64,000 bases of DNA, taken from Beta vulgaris subsp. vulgaris. Taxonomy: Eukaryota > Streptophyta > Magnoliopsida > Caryophyllales > Amaranthaceae. Within the stretch, counting starts at the first letter, position 1. Every line of letters begins with the position of its first letter. This document shows, piece by piece, positions 59,601 through 64,000 of the stretch. The DNA is taken from NCBI RefSeq assembly GCF_026745355.1, contig NC_079206.1, positions 32,179,456 through 32,243,455 of the forward strand, given 5' to 3'. The notes beneath the pieces were generated by a model that was given only the letters and a program-made list of their open reading frames with translations, was not told the DNA's origin and did no database searches. The position numbers and the translations under genes were made by a program.

Positions 59601-61191
59601 AATTACAACCCTCACTTTCGAGAGGTGAGGTCTCTCCAAAAGGGGTAAATTACTCTACTTTTTTCCTCCCTTCTAATTACATCCTCTGTGCTATATATAG
59701 AGTAATAATAACAGAAATATTCCCACTCCCATCCTGCTGACACCCATAACAGAAAATAGCTAGGTGGCAACAATGTGTGAATTTCCTCTCTTGCCCCTTC
59801 TTACGTAAGTAATGAGTGGTCTACTGGATTGATTCTCAGCACACTATTTTCATTCTTCCACAACCACAGTCCACAGCAGACAGAAAAAACAAGCATTAAC
59901 TCCAAAACATCACCGTGCTTTTTTGCTAGCAAAAAAAACAATCCACTGATAGATTCTGTCGAAATGAATCAACAAGATTTGGGATCTATATCACTGCTAC
60001 AGAATTCAACTTCCCTTCAAACTCATTCTCAAACAAGTTAACTAGATCTCTATTTACATGTAATCCAGTTCTCTGCAGTCTAGAATCTAGATGTGTAGTT
60101 GAACAAAGTGAACAGCAGATCACATTCCTGCACCACTTCCAAATACAGGGACACTGCCCAATCTAGTAATGCATACCTATCTTCATAGAATGTGAACAAA
60201 TTATAGACTGTGTGAGTCAATCGGTATTCATGCTTTCTAATTAGCAGGATCAGTATAAAGCCAGTTGAGCGATTCTGAAACTATGTGAGAAGTACTCAAG
60301 GACAAGGACTGGGAACATATGTGAATATTACTCCTGGAGAATGATTTGCTAAGAATTATTTAAGTACAGGTGCCAGGTGGGTAGGGAAAGACCAACAGAT
60401 ATAGTTAGGATTCATGGACATTGGCTGCAGACAAACAGAAGAATATGCTTTAAGACGGGGACTTGACATTTGTTCTCCGTCAGCGAACAAGCTTTTATGG
60501 AGAGAGCCCATTCAAAGCAGAGACATTCAGCATGTTAAGAAAAGATAAATCATGTCAAATAATCACCATCAAAACTAACAGCCACCCATAATGCCAGTAT
60601 TGAAGAATACCCTTCCCATGTATCAAGATAGACATAAGATAGTTAAAGCTGAGCCATTCACTGAAGAGTGAAAGTATTGAGGTGTGTAGAACTAGCCCCA
60701 ATGGAAAGACTTGTGATATTTCTCATCTATCATCTTGAGTAAAGGTGTAAACCATACCTCGACTAATTGTATTTTCTACTTCCTTCAGAATTCTTTCTAC
60801 AGAAAGGACGGCTGCATTGCATTTGGTCAGCATAGATTCTTCATTTAAGCTTTCATCGTGCAGACCATGAAATGCTGACACAATTCTTTCAGGAAATCCT
60901 CCCACAGCTAATTTCTGAAATAATGATGAATAAGTAGAACTTTTGATGCATAAAATATGTTATTAAACCAAGTTGGAATTGAAAGATACATAGTCTGAAC
61001 CAAACAAATGAAACACAGAAACTGACAATTCTCAAAGACTGAGCATCCTTCTTCACAATTTTGATAGGATTGGAGCTCTTTCCGTTGCTGACCACTTGTG
61101 GAGCAGGACCTTTTATCTGCTTGGCTACCAGTTCATCTTTAAGACCCTGGATGCGAGATCCAAAAACCTTTCTTTCTTCCCAAATGTCAAC
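43762..61191 (-). CDS. CID-domain protein, RPRD/ENTH-VHS type (5' end outside window)
   Basis: Exons 61191-61027, 60914-60758, 47743-47604, 46993-46958 and 44658-43762 (stop TAA) join in phase through GT/AG introns into 464 residues. The first visible exon opens with [20 protein letters not shown], the last helix of a CID, the domain that binds phosphorylated RNA polymerase II CTD. An RPRD-type coiled coil follows ([57 protein letters not shown]). Then come an Ala-rich helix ([20 protein letters not shown]), a basic EKRQKLEPP patch and a Gln/Pro tail with runs of ten and five prolines. Human relatives scaffold CTD dephosphorylation and transcription termination; a nuclear role is inferred. 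No CID N-terminal exon was found up to 64000. The 13-kb intron is filled with transposons. There are no stops in the exons, so the gene looks functional. Confidence 0.86.
44659..46957 (-). other. Intron of the CID gene
   Basis: A 2,299-bp intron with donor GTAAAT and acceptor TTGCAG. I see no complete transposon and no conserved ORF. The stretch 45000-45070 is more GC-rich and has words such as GCAATTCGGTTGCG that also recur in the larger intron (about 49600). Around 46640-46760 is a GC-rich patch of unknown origin. Confidence 0.6.
46958..46993 (-). CDS. CID gene, 36-nt microexon
   Basis: Acceptor TTTTTCAG and donor GTAAAT enclose twelve codons, [12 protein letters not shown], which continue the coiled coil in phase 0 on both sides. 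The match of both splice sites and the heptad pattern support it. Confidence 0.82.
46994..47603 (-). other. Intron of the CID gene with a partial exon copy
   Basis: A 610-bp intron. At 47021-47048 it holds an exact 28-nt copy of 46952-46979, that is the last 22 nt of the microexon and its donor site. Nothing else is recognised. Confidence 0.75.
47604..47743 (-). CDS. CID gene, coiled-coil exon
   Basis: The 140-nt exon lies between acceptor GATCAG and donor GTATGT. Its first two bases complete the codon begun in the exon at 60758, which links the parts across the 13-kb intron. It encodes [20 protein letters not shown] and [17 protein letters not shown]. Confidence 0.84.
47934..48076. mobile_element. 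Tourist-like (PIF/Harbinger) MITE
   Basis: A 143-bp element has ends GGCCCTGTTCTTTTCGG and, reverse complemented, GGCCCTGTTCTTTCTGGG. TAA duplications lie at 47931-47933 and 48077-48079. The core is made of GAGCTGA/CAGCTC-type words (AGCTGAGCTGAGCTGAGC). It is non-coding, inside the large intron. Confidence 0.9.
52237..52332. repeat. Two-copy 48-bp tandem repeat
   Basis: Units 52237-52284 and 52285-52332 both read CTTTTTCCACCCTGTTATAA onward and end AGCAGCAACT. They differ at about three positions. Confidence 0.9.
52348..52407. repeat. G22 homopolymer followed by GGA/GAA repeat
   Basis: A run of 22 G is followed by about 38 bases of AGGAAGAGGAGGA-type purines. It is low-complexity and able to form a quadruplex or triplex. 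The run length is prone to sequencing error. Confidence 0.9.
53688..54599. mobile_element. Probable MULE-type element with gene-leader-like core
   Basis: A 912-bp segment is flanked by identical AGTATTACC at 53679-53687 and 54600-54608. The arms are imperfect inverted repeats: left CATTGTGGAACGGCCGCTTT and right (reverse complement) CATTGTTGCGGAAACGGCTT, with further AACGGC/CCGTTA words. The core has a leader-like block (AACCCTAATTTCGAAG), then GCAG and an ATG at 54102 with frame [20 protein letters not shown], ending after about 50 residues. The outermost ends pair poorly, so the boundary rests on the duplication. Confidence 0.62.
54743..55080 (-). repeat. Reina-like 3' LTR
   Basis: 338 bp, plus-sense ends TGCTGTGAATC and GATTCTCAGCA. 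It carries a TATATATAG box region near 54935. The neighbouring minus-strand TTGAGGGGCGAGTAA (55081-55095) is the likely polypurine tract. Confidence 0.9.
55092..56370 (-). pseudogene. Reina-like integrase and chromodomain, catalytic Glu deleted
   Basis: The H2C2 finger region lies near 56290-56160 (QACHIC, stop after the finger). The core has [16 protein letters not shown] near 56030 and [10 protein letters not shown] (second Asp). Then [11 protein letters not shown] is followed at once by [19 protein letters not shown]. In relatives about 20 residues starting with the catalytic Glu stand between these two blocks, so this copy has an in-frame deletion of the third catalytic residue. The GPY/F module follows ([30 protein letters not shown]). 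After a 1-nt shift near 55267 a chromodomain ends the protein: [35 protein letters not shown], stop. Confidence 0.85.
56307..57029 (-). pseudogene. Reina-like RNase H
   Basis: The frame opens [20 protein letters not shown] and continues [37 protein letters not shown] and MADALSRQS, so the catalytic Asp/Glu motifs are kept. The 3' part runs into the 110-bp tandem duplication, which changes frame and separates it from integrase. Confidence 0.85.
56321..56540. repeat. 110-bp tandem duplication in the Reina-like pol
   Basis: 56321-56430 and 56431-56540 are near-identical copies beginning GATTTAGGCAACACAATCC and ending GGTGAGAGATGAA. They differ at about one position. The unit is not a multiple of three, so it breaks the RNase H-integrase frame. 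Confidence 0.93.
57070..57890 (-). pseudogene. Reina-like reverse transcriptase
   Basis: The first frame (57890-57546) has [20 protein letters not shown], then [20 protein letters not shown] and [11 protein letters not shown] stop or shift at 57546 leads to the second frame (57549-57070) with [20 protein letters not shown], intact catalytic [11 protein letters not shown] and [18 protein letters not shown]. Both halves are well preserved apart from the junction. Confidence 0.86.
57990..58949 (-). pseudogene. Reina-like gag C-terminus and aspartic protease
   Basis: An open frame of 319 residues. A zinc knuckle of the type [15 protein letters not shown] comes near residue 105. The protease has [20 protein letters not shown], where the family has D-S-G, so the active-site Ser is Pro here. 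It continues [17 protein letters not shown]. The frame ends just before the RT linker. Confidence 0.84.
58751..59469 (-). pseudogene. Reina-like gag capsid region
   Basis: Starting near 59469 ([20 protein letters not shown], then a stop), the capsid region reads [40 protein letters not shown] and [20 protein letters not shown]. After a frameshift near 59090 it continues [20 protein letters not shown] and an Asn/Thr/Pro-rich tail. It would form the particle. There is an early stop and one shift. Confidence 0.82.
59505..59841 (-). repeat. Reina-like 5' LTR
   Basis: 337 bp, same ends as the 3' copy. About five single-base differences or one-base indels separate the two, for example within 59660-59665 and at 59738. 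Confidence 0.9.
59842..60757. other. Intronic DNA, nothing recognised
   Basis: Single-copy-looking AT-rich intron sequence upstream of the Reina-like element. No domain-bearing ORF, repeat or transposon end was found. Confidence 0.5.
60758..60914 (-). CDS. CID gene, exon after the CID
   Basis: The 157-nt exon has acceptor TTATTTCAG and donor GTATGG. It encodes [20 protein letters not shown] and [20 protein letters not shown] and ends in phase 1. It corresponds to the start of the RPRD coiled-coil region in plant relatives. Confidence 0.85.
61027..61191 (-). CDS. CID gene, exon with the end of the CID
   Basis: The 165-nt exon has acceptor TTTTAG and donor GTCAGT. It encodes [20 protein letters not shown] through [13 protein letters not shown], 55 codons, phase 0 at both ends. 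WEER(K/R)VF is the strongest family signature in the gene. Confidence 0.87.
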
Positions 61192-62619
61192 CTAAAACAT
61201 AGAAAAACGCGCATTATAACCCAGTTAAGGTACAAATACTTCTACGTGAACAGGTAAAACATGGATAGCATACTCCACACACAACTTCATAAAGCAAAGG
61301 ATTTGACATACAATTCCAATGGATCAATGTACTTAAAGGTAATTTTGACCTGGTCTTGAGGTTTTTGTGGCTTGAGATTTAGGGAGCCTTGACCGCAAAT
61401 TGGAAAGATCACACCCTGAAATATTTCTAATACGAAGATGAACCGATTGCTTTGAGAGGATATCCTTCACTTGACTAACACTCATCTCACTCAAGGCCAT
61501 GATCCCTAATATTATCAACTATGATGCTCAGACTCGGATACGAGTGTAAGACAAAGGTACGTCCATTTCTAAAAGTCAAGGACTTGGGAACACGTTTGCA
61601 AAGGATCCAAATTTTAAATTTGGACCTGGACACGGATTTAAAAAATTCAGAGAAACAAAGATACATTTTTAGATAGGAGTTACTAGTTCATTTGTTAATG
61701 TAGGAACTTTTTTTTTGGTGAAAAAGGGAGATGCACGAACTTTAGGTATTTAAAGAATCAACACGTCAAAAGATTGGAAGTAATAAAGGGTTTCTTATCA
61801 GCATTAGTATTAGTTGTGGACTCTAACTCCTAGGAGAGAAATTAAAAAAAATAAACAGATAGTGATTACAGCTGTATAGGTTCAGTAAAATAAGACGGAA
61901 ACAATAACTCCACGTGACCAAACTCCCTTCCGAATTTCCCACTCCCTCTTCCTCAACTCTTTTTTTTTCTTTTTTCTTTTAACCATGGGTCATTTATTGG
62001 AGAAAGAAAATAAAAGGAAACTCATCAACCCTAAGTCCAAACAAGAAGCCATCGTCGGGGCAGATGGCCAGAAGAGCACTGACACCTGAAAATTGTATCA
62101 TTCATGTGACAAAAGAAAAGCTCTAGTCTTAATTGATATTATTGTATATCTCAACTCCAAATTTAGATCTAGGGTTAGAAACTGCCGAGTCTGCTTTCTA
62201 TCTCTAGTGTCCGACCACATATTCCGTGTCCGCACCGAATTCCGTCGTGCCGAAACTGGTACGGCGGGGTGAAGAACCGATCCCAGCATCACATATTATC
62301 AAGGAAGGAGTTGACGTGATGGAGCTCAATCAACGAAAGGAAAAGATACGGCCATATGGGGAATGAAGAGTAGAGTAGTTTCATTTTGTTGTGGGAGTAA
62401 AATGTCAGCTATGACAAGTTCTTTTCATTCTTATACAAGATGCTTTCTTTTTGGCGGGGGATTAAAATGTCAGCTATATAAAGTTTTCTTCATTCTTAAA
62501 TGAGGCTAAGTATAAAAATAACTATGAGGTACAAGGATAGAGTAGCCATACCAAAGATCCCACTACCGAAAGCTTCTCACTATTAACATTTGCCAACAAA
62601 AAAAAATTTCACGCAGATA
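61192..62619. other. Upstream intron or flank of the CID gene
   Basis: No CID exon is visible here. It contains an unassigned ORF (61333-61500), a patch with GACACGG / GTGTCCG words (61540-61640 and 62205-62265), and an imperfect tandem pair of about 37 bp at 62397-62433 and 62463-62500 (AAAATGTCAGCTAT). Confidence 0.45.
61333..61500 (-). other. Short unassigned ORF
   Basis: From the Met at 61500 the frame reads MALSEMSVSQVKDILSKQSV, then SGCDLSNLRSRLPKSQ, with a donor-like G|GTCAAA near its end. It looks more protein-like than its neighbours. It is not part of a CID and I recognise no family. It could be an exon remnant or chance. Confidence 0.2.
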
Positions 62620-63612
62620 CCAGCTGGATTCCTACAGACTACAACCACTGCCTATTCCCTGCCAAGTGCGGGAGAATGTGAGCATGGATTTGTGAAAGGG
62701 CTTCTGCTGGTGAACGGACTAAAATAATGTGCTCAATTGATACCCCTCAGACAAAAAAACTGTGAGTTGGTCAAGTTACAAACCCGATTCCATTGTCTCT
62801 GATAGAAGCAAGATCTTTCCGGGAACCTCATTGTGCAGGAGCACTGCTTATAACCCCCAGACAAGAGCATCGAAGACTCTATGTGCTACTTCATTAATGG
62901 GAGACCTCAGGAGAAAATGGATCTGCTAGTCCGAATATAGGTACAATACCCTGTACCACACTTAAACTCTTTTCACCTCCCCTTCAAATCCCCGTAAGGA
63001 AGAGATCCACCACAACTCATTAGGTTATTTGTGGGGAATAAAGCAGTCTATACGCTAGATGAGCAGTTCGCTGAGAGAAAGGCAACCCTAGATGATCTCA
63101 AAGGCTCAATTACTAGAAATCCCAGCAACATATGAGTTCGCAAGAAAATGGTTCAAAAACGGGTGTTCATATTCTAACCGGCAAATGGTTTCTGAAACTC
63201 CAGACTTTAGCCACGGGTTCACTGAGAAGCTCACCCCCAGGGATTATGTCCCATTTGAAGTTCTGCAACAAGTTCGTAAGGTTTTCTACAAAATCCTACT
63301 GCCACCTGATTCTAAAGTGGACCATCTACCACATCTCCTGATTCAAGAAAGCAATTGGGAAAGCACCTGCCTCACCTTCCTTATAAGGCAACTCACTGCA
63401 GATCTTGTTTCGGATGTGGAGCCTGTAGCTACTTTGGGAGTGAGACCTTCATCAAGTGATAGCACTTCCTGTGCAGCAGCAGAAGGCAGTACCTACCCTC
63501 ATTTCAAGCCCACTTGCGAGGGCTGCTCAAGTGCTCAACCATCAACACCATGTTCCCTGCTTTCCACCCTAAGGATAAGGTGGCAGTTTAGGTGGCAAGA
63601 AACGGAAGGAAA
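62620..63612 (+). pseudogene. Reina-type chromovirus integrase remnant
   Basis: The plus strand, in shifting frames, shows [19 protein letters not shown] (62633 on), SDRSKIFPG, FINGRPQEKMD, then NKAVYTLDEQFAERKATLDD (63035-63095). The GPY/F module follows (KLTPRDYVPFEVLQQVRKVF, LLPPDSKVD, QLTADLVSDVEP). Around 63555-63600 another frame has FPAFHPKDKVAV, the end of a chromodomain. It is a heavily deleted copy of a different element from the one at 54743, in the opposite orientation. No LTRs were identified. The tract GGGGGAAAGGG at 63651 may be its polypurine tract. Confidence 0.68.
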
Positions 63613-63796
63613 AAAGTGAATTTCATGTTTTGTTCACTTATGCTCACAAAGGGGGAAAGGGAAAGATGGTGACAAACAGGGTATTTGGAGGGTTATAACA
63701 AGTAGTTAGTTGCATAGTGGAATATTTGTCAGAAAATGCCTTATAGAAAAAACCTTTTGCAAGAAATTGCCTTATAAGAAAATCTTGCGGCAAACT

Positions 63797-64000
63797 ACGT
63801 TATACTCTCTTTTGTCAAAAAAATTGCAACCCTTAAGACTTTTGCACTATTCACATACCCTACTTTGACCATAATTTTTTACTAATAAATAAAATCAAAT
63901 ATTATTATACAATATGTTGCTCAATAATTTTCAATGTATATTTTTATAATTATAGCTTTGTTATAAATTTTACTAATAGATGGTTAAGAACAATAATAGT
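63797..64000. mobile_element. Probable Stowaway-like MITE, cut by window end
   Basis: The segment starts TTATACTCTCTTTTGTCAAAAA and continues TTGCAACCCTTAAGACTTTTGCACTATTCAC in outline. It resembles the arm of the Stowaway at 25095 (AAGTGCAAC, TATTCAC) and then becomes AT-rich. The other end is outside the window. Confidence 0.35.

Larger units (their letters stand above)
54743..59841 (-). mobile_element. Reina-like Ty3/gypsy chromovirus, young but defective
   Basis: A compact 5,099-bp element has LTRs at 54743-55080 (3') and 59505-59841 (5'). They differ by only about five changes. Coding runs on the minus strand from a Met at 59469, 35 bases inside the 5' LTR, to a stop at 55092 beside the 3' LTR: gag, knuckle, protease, RT, RNase H, integrase, chromodomain. 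No tRNA primer site can be seen in the short leader. The flanks GCATA and CACTA do not match. Defects include several frameshifts, a 110-bp tandem duplication and loss of the integrase Glu. It lies in the CID gene intron, same strand as the gene. Confidence 0.87.
47744..60757 (-). other. 13-kb transposon-filled intron of the CID gene
   Basis: Donor GTATGG (60757) and acceptor GATCAG (47744) bound a 13,014-bp intron. It contains a Tourist MITE (47934-48076), a MULE-like element (53688-54599), a Reina-like chromovirus (54743-59841), homopolymers and small tandem repeats. The rest (48080-53687, 59842-60757) holds no supportable gene. A GC-richer block at 49540-50230 is unassigned. Near 49350 and 49490 an imperfect 55-bp segment is duplicated (ATCCTCAC..TTATG.GGTCAAAAC). 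Confidence 0.75.

Noticed and set aside
54738..59846. A 5-bp target duplication for the Reina-like element
   Set aside because: The flanks are GCATA and CACTA; they do not match, so no duplication is claimed.

Overview
This window is plant nuclear DNA, almost certainly from a eudicot with a repeat-rich genome. It is AT-rich and has plant-type introns. It carries plant lineages of Ty3/gypsy elements (Athila, Tekay/Del, Tat/Ogre-like, Reina-like), a Ty1/copia-like solo LTR, CACTA, MULE, hAT, Stowaway and Tourist DNA transposons, and one plant housekeeping gene. The species cannot be fixed from the sequence; Caryophyllales is only a guess. No RNA gene, CRISPR array or prokaryotic feature was seen.

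Positions 1-43246 form one nested transposon cluster. The outermost element is a Tat-lineage retrotransposon on the minus strand. Its 5' LTR is 42545-43246, its internal pieces are 39729-42544 and 26141-27480, and the rest lies left of the window. Two Tekay-like chromovirus elements, also minus strand, sit inside it. Tekay-2 (27481-39728) is complete with both LTRs, and the Tat reading frame resumes on either side of it. Tekay-1 (8576-26140) has its 5' LTR at 18390-26140 and is cut in its integrase at 8576. A pol-deleted Athila element (1-8575, left LTR mostly outside the window) is inserted at that cut. Third-layer insertions are a solo LTR (1982-3521) and a hAT MITE (5125-5687) in Athila, a CACTA element (11662-16906) in the Tekay-1 gag, and a Stowaway MITE (19865-20122) and a 5.3-kb MULE with a decayed transposase gene (20204-25503) in the Tekay-1 LTR. 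Two MULE-type MITEs (28129-28481 and 37646-38926) sit in the Tekay-2 LTRs. A MULE-type MITE (13706-14642) lies inside the CACTA element, and a Stowaway (25095-25353) inside the MULE. Most of these have exact target-site duplications of the length expected for their family.

Positions 43762-61191 hold the only convincing host gene. It is on the minus strand and encodes a CID-family protein of the RPRD/ENTH-VHS type that should bind the RNA polymerase II C-terminal domain. Five exons with canonical splice sites encode the last 464 residues. The first exons, with most of the CID, are not in the window. A 13-kb intron (47744-60757) holds a Tourist MITE, a MULE-like element (53688-54599) and a nearly intact Reina-like chromovirus (54743-59841) with almost identical LTRs.

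Positions 61192-64000 appear to be upstream intron or flank of that gene. They hold a decayed plus-strand Reina-type integrase remnant (about 62620-63612) and what looks like the start of another MITE at the window end.

No wholly new system is evident. The most unusual points are the MULE-type non-autonomous elements carrying gene-leader-like and G/T-rich cores, the acidic ORFs upstream of gag in both Tekay elements, the in-window empty site for one MITE, and the TE-expanded intron of the CID gene.
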